Positions 44,118-55,592 of a stretch of DNA of 64,000 bases are shown piece by piece. The DNA lies in assembly GCF_002878395.1 (NCBI RefSeq), contig NC_061116.1, positions 121,920,757-121,984,756 on the forward strand, in the 5' to 3' direction. The DNA comes from Capsicum annuum. Taxonomy: Eukaryota > Streptophyta > Magnoliopsida > Solanales > Solanaceae. The number at the start of each line of letters is the position of its first letter. Position 1 is the first letter of the stretch. Both the position numbers and the translations under genes were made by a program. The notes under the pieces are model-generated. The model had not been told where the DNA came from. It was given only the letters and a program-made list of their open reading frames with translations, and made no database searches.

Positions 44118-44431
44118 ATGCTCAAGTATGCTAAGTACTTTAAGGATGTGGTGACTAATAAAGTTAAGTTGAGGCATATTGTAATAGTAGGACTCACTGA
44201 GGAGTGTAGTTCTATAGAGATACAGAAGATGCCGCAAAAGCTCAAAGATCCTGGGAGTTTTACACTCCCCATTCAAATTCGCAGCAGTGAGGTGGTTTAC
44301 GCACTTAGTGCTTTAGGGGTAAGTATTAACTTAATTACCCTCTCTTTGTTCAACACTCTGGTTTTAGGGAAGCCATGACCAAGCTTAGTGAAACTCCAGT
44401 TGGCAGACCATACCCTGGCCCATCCCAAAGG
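44118..44431 (+). pseudogene. Athila-2 protease, 5' half
   Basis: Open 44118-44378: MLKYAKYFKDVVTNKVKLRH, MPQKLKDPGSFTLPI, then YALSALGVSINLITLSLFN. The family active site ALCDLGASINLMP has become ALSALGVSINLI, so the catalytic Asp is Ala. After a stop the frame reads KLQLADHTLAHPKG and is cut by B2 at 44432. Confidence 0.85.
44427..44431. repeat. Left target-site duplication AAAGG of element B2
   Basis: aaagg at 44427-44431 equals 53493-53497. Both lie in the codons for the HPKG motif of Athila-2 protease. Confidence 0.9.
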
Positions 44432-46744
44432 GGTAACACCCTGAGTCTGCACCTTGGACGTCACACAGTGATTATAACCCCGACGGATCATAAGCTAACC
44501 CATGACTGGTACCTGTTATGAGCACTGAATAATAATACGAAAAATATATGTGAAAGTATAACTGAATATGCCATAAAGTTCTCAAAATACTGAAATAATA
44601 ACTAAATATACTGATAATAACATCTGAAAATAGAATAACTGATTGAGCTAGTATGAAAGCCTTTAACTGTCTGAATATAGAGTTGATGGGAAAACCCCCA
44701 ACTAACTCCGACTAAAATAACTACTGAGCTAACTAAAAGACTGATATAGATAAACTTTATCCATAAAATAGGAGGACTCACCACTGAATCTGCTGTTGAT
44801 AGCCTAAACTACTAAGTACGGTCGAACCCTGAGCGTCCGAACCTATGATATAAGACATCATAGCACAAAGAAAAAGTATGTGTCAGTACATGAAATATAC
44901 TGGTATGCTAAGTGAGGTAGGCTAATTACATAGGTTTATATGCATGAGATGATAACTGACAGAATGAACATCATGAAGTAACCCGATGAGAGTACATGTA
45001 AAATTGTAACAACTGAACTTACTGAATATGCAATACTGCACATATAATATCTGTCTGAATTAGATTAAAACTAAAGTACTAAGTTCTGATGGCTATGTAA
45101 CTAATAACTGATAGCCCTAGTTCTTTTAAACATTCTGAGTTCTTTACTGAATATTGAGACTAAAACTATAACTGTGGGAGTTATCATCTAACCAATATTC
45201 CTGATTATAAACTGAGTTGGGGTCATACCTGTGACCCCAGTTGGAAGGGTGTTAACCCCTTTTCAAGGGATACTAACAAGGCTATGTCAACCCTAATATA
45301 GCAGGAAGACTCATAATATATATATATATATATATATGATTATGTCAACCCTAATATGGTAGGAGGACGACTTACCCTACGTCGGCAATGTAGTTCTGTA
45401 ACATAGGAAATGCTACTAAGTGTTAAACCCTCTGTTGACTAGAATGCCCCCATCCCTAGGTTTGCTCGGTGTTGAATCCTACTTCCAACTAAATCGACAC
45501 TGAACTGATCACTAAACTATACTAGGCTTGACTGAGCTAGCACTGATCGTGTTAACTGACAGAACTAAACTGAGTTCTGTTACTGACTAAGTACTTCTAT
45601 TCTTGACCTTTACTAGGACTATTCTATAACTACTGCAACTAAGCAAACAACTAGATTTTGGGTAATAAATACCCCCAAGACTTGATAGCATCAATAATAA
45701 AGCATGTCAAATATTAAAAGCATAGAAATAGTCAATTGTTCACAATTCATTCATTGAGGCATTTAGTCAAACATTTGGAGGTCATGAACTTGTTCATGAT
45801 TGGGAACACATGCTAACATATCATGATTTTACTATTCAATTCACATGGACATTTTATCAAACACTTGGGGAGCATGATTGTGATACATGAAGAATAACAT
45901 ATAGGGCATCATGACTTCCACATGTAATATTACAAATTCAAGGGTTTTATCATGAGAGATTCATAATTCAACATACATGCTAACATAATTTCATGAAAAC
46001 TCATAAAAGATCTTAACTTGAAACCCATACAATAACAAAAACAAGAGTATAATTCAATTTATAGCATGGGAATCATAATTTACTTTTTGAAAAGGCTTCT
46101 TGAACTCCAAGGGTGATAGAAAACCAAAGGATGAACACCTAACATACCCGAGTGACGGAATTTGTGAAGGTGTCTAGGGATTTCTTGGAACTTGATCTTG
46201 ATGAATTAGGGTTTCTTTCTTGAGAGGATTTTGTGAATGAATAATGAAGTTTTCCCTTTAGGATATTAAATTTCATGTTAATGAATAATGTAAGGGTAAA
46301 AAGACTCATTTTCCCCTACAAACTTGGATAAAATTTGCTGGATGATGTCCTCATCGCTCTGCAAGCCCTGTTGGGTTAAGCGGCCCTCACGATGTGATCT
46401 ATTCTTGAGTCAAGCATCTTTCATGGTGCGAGCCTGATCCTGGGTCAACTGGCCCTCGCGGTGCGGCCCTATCGCGACCCCTTGCTATTTTGGTCATCCA
46501 AACTCACCCTTACACTAGTCCAAAAAATCTGAAACTTACCTGATAAGACCTATAAGTGACCCTAATCATGAATCAACTTTAAAATCAACATATTAAGGTT
46601 AGAAAGGTCAAAAATAAGATCATCCAATTTAAAAGGCTAAAAATGATTCTAAGTTTTAACACTTAGCTGAAAATTTCTAAGTCTAGGACCTCTGTTGGCA
46701 TGCTATATAGGATTGAAATAACTAAGATTTTATACGGTCTTATA
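44432..46744 (-). repeat. LTR B2-left (3' LTR, 2313 bp)
   Basis: Plus-strand ends are ggtaacaccctgag and acggtcttata. Homologous end to end with 51168-53492. It includes a GC-rich cgcggtgcggccc repeat region at about 46340-46490 and a (TA)n run at about 45316-45337. Confidence 0.9.
45316..45337. repeat. (TA)n microsatellite in LTR B2-left
   Basis: About eleven TA repeats lie between two copies of a tcaaccctaat...ggaggac-type block. The corresponding site in LTR B2-right (about 52058-52070) has only about five. Confidence 0.85.
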
Positions 46745-46760
46745 ATATCTCCCCATTGGG
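46745..46760 (-). promoter_or_regulatory. Polypurine tract of B2
   Basis: The minus strand reads cccaatggggagatat directly before the LTR, very similar to the tract of element A (caagggggagatat). Confidence 0.8.
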
Positions 46761-46984
46761 AACATTCATCCTCAAATGAGACTGGCTGAATTGAGAAAAC
46801 GGAGGAACTGTACTTACACTGACATGCATAGTTGAAGCATGACTGAATTCTAAAGACATGGCACATGACTGAACTATTTTATTAATGCATGAATGATATG
46901 AGAATGTTATTCAACTATAACTGAACATGGAATAGAGTAAATCTAAGGATGACTGTTACCTTAGGCTGAATCTGAGTTTGCGAA

Positions 46985-47275
46985 GAAGAGGTGAGGATAC
47001 TTGATTCGTATCTCTGCTTCTTCTTCCCAAGTAACTCCCTCAACCGACAGATTCTACCAAAGAACTTTGACCAAAGGAACTTCTTTACTCCTTAGTCTAC
47101 AAACCTGACGATCATGTATTTCAACTAGGATTTCCTCATAAGAGAGACTGCTTTGAATAGCTACACTCTCTATAGGGACTACAACTGATGGGTCACCTAT
47201 ACTCTTATTTAGCAAGGAGACATGAAACACTAGGTGCACTGATGCTAAGTCTGCAGGTAACTCAAGATCATAAGC
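46985..47275 (-). pseudogene. B2 chromodomain and integrase tail
   Basis: 47239-47054 encodes [20 protein letters not shown], then [20 protein letters not shown], the chromodomain start, and continues past a frame change into ELLGKKKQRYESSILTSSSQ-like text (family: ATWEAE.DMR..YPHLF), which is degraded. This is the same protein arrangement as in element A (IPIEILDRQVRKLRNKDV). Confidence 0.75.
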
Positions 47276-48270
47276 TACCTTACCAAAACGACTGAGAATA
47301 CTATAAGGACCAAAATATCGGGGACTAAGCTTCCCTTCTTGCCAAATCTTTTCACTCTCTTCATGGAGGAGATTTTAAAATACATAAATTCACCAATCTT
47401 AAACTCGAGATCTTTTTTTCTCACATCTGCATACAATTTCTGTAGGCTCTGAGCTATCTTAAGCCTCTCTCTAATTAACTGCACTTTGTCTAAGGCATTA
47501 AACACAAAGTCAGGCCTTACTACTGCGTCCTGACCTACTTCAAACCAACCAATAGGAGATCTACATCTCCTCCTATAAAGTGCCTCAAACGGGGCCATCT
47601 GAATACTAGAATGATAGTTGTTATTATATAAGAACTCAATCAAAGGTAAGTGGTCATCCCAACTGCCCTTAAAGTCAACAACAGATACTCTTAACATATC
47701 TTCTAAAGTATGAATGGTCCTTTCTGCTTGACCATCTAATAAGGGTGAAAGGTTGTACTAAGGTGAACTTAGGCACCAAGACCCTTTTGGAAGGCTTTCC
47801 AAAAATAAGAGGTGAATTGCATACCTCTATCTAAAATAATGGAAAATAGGACGTCGTGTAATCTGAAAACTCTCATTGATAGAGCTTGGCATAATCCTCA
47901 AGTGAATATGAGGTATGAACTAGCAAGAAATTGACTAACTTAGTAATCCTATCTACAATGACCCAAATCAAATCATGATGTAAGCGAGTATGAGGTAAAC
48001 CCGTCATGAAGTACATGTTGACTTCTTCCCACTTCTATGTGGGAATAATGAACTTCTATATGGAACCACTAGGCTTTAGATGCTCAATATTAACTTGGTG
48101 ACACGTGGAGCACTTAGCCACAAACTTTGCAATGTCTCTCTTTATCCTACTCTACCAATAGACTTCCTGCAAGTCGTGGTAAATTTTTGTGGCCCCTATA
48201 TGAATTGAGTAACATGCAGCATATGCTTCTGTAAGAATCACTGTCTCATTCCATCCATACATGACATACA
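47275..48270 (-). pseudogene. B2 integrase
   Basis: The 140-codon stretch 47697-47275 carries [40 protein letters not shown] and, near its end, [17 protein letters not shown] of the C-terminal module. Upstream (48270-47700) the zinc finger and core are readable with stops, for example the KFTTTC...YWW-type segment and ITK.VNFLLV.-like fragments. Not functional. Confidence 0.78.
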
Positions 48271-48299
48271 TAACCTACCCTGGCAATGTAACAACCATC

Positions 48300-48560
48300 T
48301 CCCCCTTAGGAGAAAACCTCTACCTTCTGGTCTCTAACTGACTCTTTCAACTTAACTAAACTGGGATCTCTAGGCCACAACATTATCCTTCTACATCAAA
48401 ACATACCCTAAACCAACTTTGGAAGTATCATAATACACAATAAACCCTTCTGAACTATTGGGAAAAGTTAAAACTAGGGTTGTAGTGAGTCGAATCTTCA
48501 ACTATTAAAAACTCTTCTCACAAGAATCTGACCACTGGAACTTGAATTTCTTATGAGTCA
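48300..48560 (-). pseudogene. B2 RNase H remnant (mostly deleted)
   Basis: Only the first strand of RNase H is left: minus-strand FIVYYDTSKVGLGYVLM near 48450-48400, followed by KDNVVA near 48390. After that the text passes straight into sequence belonging to the spacer before integrase. The YASRQLK, THDLE and ADALSR boxes seen in element A are absent. Confidence 0.72.
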
Positions 48561-49240
48561 ATCTGTACATAAGGGATGAAATAGATAAAAATACTTCAAA
48601 AAATCATTTGTAATAGCCAACTAAATGCCAAGAAACTCCTGATGTCTGACAGAGAGATGGGTCTAGGTGAGTTTCTCACTGCTTTGTTATTTTGAGAATC
48701 AACTGTAATGCCATCACTAGAAATTATATGACCAAGGAAAGCTACTGATCTTAGCCTAAATTTACACTTACTGAATTTGGCAAACAACTAATAGGCTCTG
48801 AGAGTCTGTAATACTATTATGAGATGGTCTGCATGATAATTTTCACTGTAGGAGTAGACAAGAATATCATCTATGAAGACTATGATGAACATGTTGAAGT
48901 ACTTCTTGAACACACGGTTCATAAAGTTCATGAAAGATGTTGGGGTATTGGTAAGACCAAATGACATGACTAGAAATTTATAGTGACCATACCAAATTCT
49001 GAAAGCTATTTTTGAAATGTCATATTCTCTGACTCTGAGATAATGATATCCTGATATGAGGTCTATCTTAGAAAAGTAACTGGAACCCTGAAGTTGGTAA
49101 AACAAGTCATCAATTCTAGGAAGTGGATACTTATTCTTAATAGTGACTTTGTTCAACTGACAGTAGTCAATACACATTCTAAAAGAACCGTCTTTCTTAT
49201 GCATGAATAGAATGGTGCGCCCCATGGGAAATTCATGAAT
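48560..49240 (-). pseudogene. B2 reverse transcriptase
   Basis: A 145-codon open stretch (49225-48788) reads [54 protein letters not shown] and, with the catalytic box intact, [21 protein letters not shown] stop then separates 48787-48596 (FAKFSKCKFRLRSVAFLGHI), the thumb. The N-terminal RT boundary is abnormal because the preceding linker is replaced by an inverted duplication at 49248-49322. Confidence 0.85.
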
Positions 49241-49247
49241 AGATATC

Positions 49248-49322
49248 TTTCCAGATGTCTTTCACAAAGATCTCCCTTTAGGGAGGAACTCAGGGAAGAT
49301 TTTTGTGAAAGACATCTGGAAA
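49248..49322. repeat. 26-bp inverted repeat inside B2 pol
   Basis: Arms at 49248-49273 and 49297-49322 are reverse complements with one mismatch, separated by 23 bp. They encode the FPDVF.K-type linker sequence in opposite directions, so one arm is an inverted copy of the other. Confidence 0.9.
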
Positions 49323-49329
49323 TTCACTT

Positions 49330-49870
49330 GCTACTAGAACTGACTCAAGATTAGGAGTCACAAAACTAAAATCTTTAACTCGAATGAGATGATAGACACA
49401 CCCCTTAGGTATCATTTTTCTCACTCTAAGGTATGAAATAAGCTAACTAAGTGCTGAAGCGTTATCCCTCCATTCTAGGACGGGTTCATTCGGGAACAAA
49501 AAATGGGCTACTCTGTTTCTATAATCAACTAAGGCATAGCATGAATGACGCCAATCCATGCTGAGAATGACGTCAAAATCTGTCATCTCTAACTCTACTA
49601 AGTCTGTTGAAGTAATTTTTTGAGACACCAGAACAAGACAGTTCCTGTATACCCACGGGGCTATGTTAGACTTACCGACTAGGGTAGAGACTGAAAAGGC
49701 TCTATTAGGATTTTGGGACTAAATCTGAAGTCAACAACTATATAAGAAGTTATAAAGGACAAATATGATCCTAGATCTAGTAAAGCATGAACATATAAAT
49801 GGCAAAATTATAACCTACAATGACCATATTAGGAGAACTTTCCTGATCTTGTCGGGCGACCCTACTGAGA
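49330..49870 (-). pseudogene. B2 protease
   Basis: 49628-49443 encodes LVELEMTDFDVILSMDWRHS, corresponding to FDVILGMDWLH of chromovirus protease. Upstream (49870-49640) a degraded frame contains the HALLDL-type active site region (aagcatgaacatataaatg on the plus strand near 49783). Stops are present. Confidence 0.7.
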
Positions 49871-49927
49871 TGGGAGATCAAAATGAGCTAGGGGATGATT
49901 ATGCTAACTCTGTGAACCCACCTAAGG

Positions 49928-49969
49928 ACACTCTCTAATTCTATGACCCAGTTTACCACACTCAAAACA
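49928..49969 (-). pseudogene. B2 gag CCHC zinc knuckle (intact motif)
   Basis: The minus strand encodes CFECGKLGHRIREC, a perfect C-X2-C-X4-H-X4-C. This is the knuckle that is missing at the B/C junction near 28640. Confidence 0.88.
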
Positions 49970-50943
49970 TACATCATGCTAGCCCTGCAGATACCCTGAT
50001 GGTTTCTGCCATATTTTTGACAAAGATGATTTGTTCGGGCACTACTAACACAACCATCCTTATTACCATTTCTAAATTTAGGAATCAGAGCATTGGCTGA
50101 AAATGAAGCTGTAACTGTAGATTTTGGGTAGAACTAAGGACAATTACCACCCTCTGGCTTAGGCTTAGTGAAGTTGAAGTTACCTAATCTAGACCTCTTA
50201 TTCTCTCTTTTTTTTCCCTTAGTATTCTGCTCCTCTATCTATTGAGCATGGACCATCAACCTAGACAAGTCCATATCCTTAATCAGCATTACGGTCCTAC
50301 ACTGTTTGACCATACTACCGAACACACCAAACACTATTTTACTCATCTTAGATATGCTATCAGCTACCACATGAGGAGCATATCTGGATAACTAAGTAAA
50401 CTTGAGAAAATACTCCTTTATTGTGATGTTGCCCTGCTTCAGGTTAATAAACTCTAAAACCTTAGCTTTCCTCAGCTCGAATGAGAAGAACCTATCTAGA
50501 AAGGTAATATCAAACTCTTCCCATTCTATAGGCCCTACATCTGCGGCCCTATCTACCTTCCACTCCTTAAACTATGTATGAGCCATATCTTGTAGTTGAT
50601 AGATATCTAACTCAGCAGTCTCACTGGAAGTTACCCCCATAATGTCTATTACCTTCTGCACCATATCAAGAAATTCCTGTAGGTCCTCTTCAAACTTAGA
50701 CCCTAAAGATAAAGGAGGGTTCACTCGGGTTAAGTACTGAATTTTAGCTGCAGTAGTATTGGCTAATAGGTTGGCCTAAATGGTAGTTGAGCATTCATTC
50801 TGGGCTGCTACAGAATAAGTTAGAGTGGTAAAAGCTGCTCTAAATTCTATGTGAGAAACATACTCATTTAGGGGATCTTCCTGAATAGATGGAGGTGCTG
50901 ACTGGTTCCTAGTTCTTCTTACATTGTTCTTTTTGGGAGGTAT
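49970..50943 (-). pseudogene. B2 gag
   Basis: From the start region at 50943: PPKKNNVRRTRNQSAPPSIQ, EYVSHIEFRAAFTTL, VNPPLSLGSKFEEDLQEFLD, then decayed text to the knuckle. The homologous start at the hybrid locus (29578) is ATG; here the codon is ATA, so the start is lost as well as the frame. Confidence 0.82.
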
Positions 50944-51150
50944 GTTCTGTAAATGGAAGGGAAAATTAGATTAGATAGAGATTTTAAATTGAGCTCATGC
51001 TCACTCACGCAACATGAATAATAAAAGAAGGAAAACTTTTCCTAAAAAATGTCTCGTAGCCCCTTGTCCATAAGTGTGGTGCGCTGTACACCCATGCACA
51101 AGACTCTACTTGACACAGCTTTTAGACTCCCTAGGGCTCTTTAGAAACCT

Positions 51151-51167
51151 GTCTCTAATACCAAGTT
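51151..51167 (-). promoter_or_regulatory. Primer binding site of B2
   Basis: The minus strand reads aacttggtattagagac directly after the LTR, the tRNA-iMet type with one change. Confidence 0.85.
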
Positions 51168-53492
51168 GGTAACGCCCCAAGTCTATACCCTGGATGTCAC
51201 ATGGTGCTTACAACTCTAAAGGATCATAAGATAACCCATGACTAGTACCTACTGTAAGCACTGAATAATAATACTAAAAATTTATGCGGAAGTATAACTG
51301 AATATGCCATAAGGGTCTAAAAATACTGAAATAATAACAGATTATGATGATAATGACATCTGAAAACTAAATAACTAACTGAGCTAGTCTAAAAGCCTCT
51401 AACTGTCTGAATATGGAGTTGATGGGACAAAACCCCAACTAACTCTGACTGAAATAACTATTGATCTAACTGGAAGATTGATATAGATAAAATCTATCCT
51501 CAAAATATGTGGACTCACTATTAAATCTGCTACTAATAGCCTAAGCTGTAAAATATGGTTGGGACCCTGATCATCTGAACCTATGATATGAGACATCATA
51601 GCATAAAGAAAGAGTATGCATCAGTATGTGGAATGTATTGGTATGCTAAGTGAGGTATGCTCATATATATGGGCTCACATGCATGAGATGATAACTGACT
51701 GAATGAATATTATGAAGTAACTGGATAAAAGTACATGCAAAATTATAACTACTGAACATACTGAATATGCAACACTACACATATAATGTTTGTCTGAATT
51801 AGATTGAAATAGAAGTACTGAGTTCTGATGGCTATGTAACTGATAACTGATAGCCCTGGTTCTATCAAACTATCTGAGTTCTTTACAGAATACTAAGACT
51901 AAAACTGTAACTATGAGAGTTATCATCTAACCGGCATACCCCGATTATAACTGAGTTGGGGTCCAACCTCTGACCCTAGTTGGAAGGGTGTTAGTACCTT
52001 ATCAAGGGATACTTACTAGGTTGTCTCAACCCTAATCTAGCAGGAAGACTCATGAAATATATATATAATTGTGTCAACCCTAATCTGGCAGGAGGATAAG
52101 TTACCCTATGATGGCTGCATAGTTTTATACCGCAGGGACTTCTACTAAGGGTCAAACCCTCTGATGGTATAATACCCACATCCCTGGGTTCGCTTGGTGT
52201 TGAATCTTACTCCTACCTAAATCGACACTGAACTGATCACTAGACTATACTAGGCTTGACTGAGCTGACACTGATCATGTTAACTAGCTGAACTGGACTG
52301 AGTTCAGTAAGTTCTGTTACTGACTAAGTACTATAATTCTTTGCCTTTACTGGGAATATTCTATAACTACTGCAACTAAGTAAACAACTAGATTTTGGAT
52401 AATAAATACCCCAAGGACTCGATAGCATTAATAATAAAGCAAGACAAATTTTGAAAGAATAAAAATAGTCAATTGTTCACAATTCATTAATTGAGGAATT
52501 TAGTCAAACATTTGGAGTCCATGAACTTGTACATAATTAGGAACATATGCTAACATGTCATGATTTCACTATTTAATTCACATAGATATTCTATCAAATA
52601 CTTGAGGAGCATGGTTGTGATACATGAAGAATAACATATAGGGCATCATGACTTCAATATGTAATCTTTAAAATTCAAGGGTTTTATCATGAGAGATTCA
52701 TAATTCAACACACATGCTAACATAATTTCATGGAAAATCATAATAGATCTTAACTTAAAACCCATACAAAAACACAAACATGAGCATAATTCCATTCTTA
52801 GCATGGGAATTATAATTCAAGTTTTGGAAAGGGTTCTTGAATTCCAAGGGTGGAAGGAAACCCATGTATAAACACCTAACATACCCGAGTGACAAAATTC
52901 ATGAAGGTTGTTGGGGATTTATTGGAACTTGATCTTGATCTTGATGAACTAGGGTTTCTTTCTTGAGAGGATTTTCTGAATAAAGAATGAATTTTATCCT
53001 TTAATATATTAAACTTTGTGTCAAGTCTGAATAATGTAAGGGTAAAATGACCCATTTGCCCCCTACAAACATAGATAAAATTTGCTGGATGAGGTCCTCA
53101 TCGCGCGACGACCCTTGCTTAGATCAAGTAGCCCTCGTGATGTGACCCCTTCTTGGGTCAAGCATCCCTTGTGGTGTGACCCTAATCCTAGGTCAACTGG
53201 CCCTCGTGACGCAACCTTATCATGACCCCTTTCTATTTTGGACCTCCAAACTCACCCTTACACTAGTCTAAAAAATCCAAAACTTGCCTGAGATGACCTA
53301 CAAGTGACCCTGATTATGAATCAACTTGAAAATTGATATACTAAGGTCGAAAAGATTAAAAATAAGATCATCCAATTTCAAAGGCTAAAAATAATTCTAA
53401 GTCTTAACACTTAGCTGGAATTTTCTAAGTCTAGGACCTCTTTTGGCATGCTATATAGGATTGGAATGACTTGGATTTTATGAGGTCTTAGA
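51168..53492 (-). repeat. LTR B2-right (5' LTR, 2325 bp)
   Basis: Plus-strand ends are ggtaacgccccaag and gaggtcttaga; homologous to 44432-46744. Differences include many transitions and a shorter (TA)n. Confidence 0.9.
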
Positions 53493-53497
53493 AAAGG
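53493..53497. repeat. Right target-site duplication AAAGG of element B2
   Basis: aaagg follows the LTR end and is followed by aatcattgagtatgt, which continues the Athila-2 protease frame. Confidence 0.9.
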
Positions 53498-53835
53498 AAT
53501 CATTGAGTATGTTCTCATCAAGGTTGGTAAGTTTATTATTTCTGTCGACTTTATTGTTTTGGATTTTAAGGTAGATGAAAGAGTATTAGACATCTATTCT
53601 TAGCAAAAGAAGGAGATTTGATTGATGTGAGGAGGGTATGCTTAAAATGATGCTAGATGATGAAAAGGCAGTTTTCAAAGTGTACAAATCGCTTAAAACA
53701 CTATCCCACTACAAAGATTTGTGCATGATTTTTGTGATTAAAGGGGATGAGTGTAGGGTGGTGGAGTCTATTCCACAAAAGACTCAGACTTCTTCATTAA
53801 GCTGCCCAAGCCATCAATATCTTAGCTTGACATGA
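53498..53835 (+). pseudogene. Athila-2 protease, 3' half
   Basis: Continues the protease after the insertion: IIEYVLIKVGKFIISVDFIV, LDFKVDERV (Athila IEDVLIKVDKF..PADFVVLD). A 65-codon open stretch at 53638-53835 (MLDDEKAVFKVYKSLKTLSH) is the PR-RT linker (family NDE.VTFNVFKAL). After it RT does not appear. Confidence 0.82.
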
Positions 53836-55592
53836 TAAAGATTGATGAGCCACAAAAGGCAAATATTGAGAAAGTTGTTAACCTTGAGAGTTCACACTTA
53901 ATAATAAGAAGATGGACTCCAAGTAGGAGGAAAGCATGAAGGAATAAGGTTGAGTTAAAAAGTAGGTCATTCTGTGACACAAAATCAGGAACTGCTTAAG
54001 AGGAAACCCAAGTTCAGGTATGTTTTATTTTTAGTATTTTAAGTTTTTACTTCACTAGTTTTGTTTTTATTGAGTAACAGGTTGATGGGAAGTTTGAGTA
54101 TCGAAAAACCTGAGATAAAGAGCATGGCGAAGACTGAGTATGGGGTCCGCAAACTCTCTTGATTTTTAAAGATGCTATTAGCTAGGCCTAGAGCCCTCAG
54201 GGAATATTTTTATCTCTACTTTAAAGTATACTTTGGGGACAAAGTAGATTTTTAAGTATGGAGTTGGGAAATTCCAATTTTTAGGGTAAATTTAAAATTC
54301 GTTGTGTTAGGAATAAGTGAGATATTCTTTATTGGTGCTATATTTAATTATGTGAATTAAAGCTTTTGAGAATCCTATGTTCATGATTATGAATCTTTTA
54401 CTTGTTGTCTTAATGATTGAATTCTTTTGATTGTTTAAGTAAAAGTCTATGATGATCCTACTTGATTTGAGAATATACTGCATGTGATGTGAGGTTGTTG
54501 TATATTCCTTGTTGTATGTGATTTCTGTAACTTTCCTGGTGTGTATGTAAAGAGAAATTAAGTGTGTTGGTTTAGCAGATGTTATAGGCATTTCTTTGAT
54601 AGACTTGTTTCATACCTTTTTACCTACCCTTGTGCATAATCCTACATAACCCCCATTGAGCCTTTAGGTTTTTCTTTGGCATCCTTATACGTAGCCTAAT
54701 CCCTTCCTTGATTGATCTTAATTTGATCCAAAGCTCCTAAGCGTTTTAGTTGAAATCTAAGTAAGTTAAGGAGTTTGAAATTGAAGGAAGAAAAAGGTGA
54801 AATTAAAGCCTATAAGTAATAGTTATTGGTGTGAAAAGATTGTTCTGTGTTGTGGTTGGGAGTAGAGTAATTCAAAGAAAACAAATTTGTTCAAATTGAA
54901 TAAGTTGTGAATAAAGAATACTCCCACAATAATGTATGTGAATGAGCTTAATTCAATGGGGGTAAAATAAAAGATATGGTAGATGAAAGTGGTGTAATTG
55001 GGTTGTTAGAGATTGATCTAACTATAAAATGTGATGTATTAAAGTTCTTAGGGAAGTTAGTTACTATTCTTTTCCAAAATAGTTCCTACCCAGACCATAG
55101 CCTACATTACAACCATTAAATACCTATTTAATCCTAAGTTTTGTCATTCTCACAATAGTGGAGTACTACACTAAGGGAGAGCCTATGTTTCATTATGTGC
55201 AACATGTGAATTCCTTGGGAGAGTGAACGTAATTTTATTCTTGTGCCCATTTTTTTATAATTGCATTAATGTGAGTGATTAGGGGTAACGATCTTTTTGT
55301 AATGGAACATTTTTTATGAATGTGAGTGATTTGTATGATTTCTTTTATTGAGCAATGTGCATGAGTTTTCCAACTAGGTGAGTCAATTTTTAAAGCTAGG
55401 ATGTCTTGGAAGCAGTGTTCTTGAATTGTCAATGGTGTTTAACATGTTTAGTGAAGAAACTTGAATTCTGTGTAGTAATTGTAGTACTAGATTGAGTGAC
55501 TTTCTTATAGTGGAATTGTAGAGTCTCCCCTGCTTATGATTCTTATAGTGAAGAGTTGTTCGAGGATGAACAAGGCTTTAAGTATGGGGTGG
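53836..55592 (+). other. Athila-2 post-pol sequence (RT to IN deleted)
   Basis: No RT, RNase H or integrase motif is found. Short pieces look like post-pol leader (an ELKSRSF fragment near 53955 and ggggacaaagtag near 54235, resembling the region after Athila integrase). It ends in the purine tract ctttaagtatggggtggtga before the 3' LTR. I see no gene in it. Confidence 0.6.
55576..55592 (+). promoter_or_regulatory. Polypurine tract of Athila-2
   Basis: tttaagtatggggtgg precedes the 3' LTR start tgatattggg; typical Athila tract. Confidence 0.75.

Larger units (their letters stand above)
44432..53492 (-). mobile_element. Chromovirus 'B2' (Ty3/gypsy), complete two-LTR insertion nested in Athila-2
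   Basis: LTRs at 44432-46744 and 51168-53492, a polypurine tract and PBS at the correct inner edges, and a 5-bp AAAGG duplication outside. Minus-strand internal order is gag, PR, RT, remnant RNase H, IN, chromodomain. The internal region is only 4423 bp, shorter than element A (5039 bp), because of deletions in RNase H and the PR-RT linker. Both LTRs carry gg/cc at the end where ttaca-tg is usual, so the change probably predates or accompanied insertion. LTR divergence by eye is roughly 15% in the first 150 bp, so the insertion is old. Confidence 0.92.

Noticed and set aside
49248..49322. MicroRNA precursor-like hairpin
   Set aside because: The stem is short (26 bp) and explained by an inverted copy of pol linker sequence; no independent evidence of a small RNA gene.
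54307..54591. 94-codon minus-strand ORF
   Set aside because: AT-rich post-pol sequence of Athila-2 on the opposite strand; low-complexity composition and no recognisable domain.
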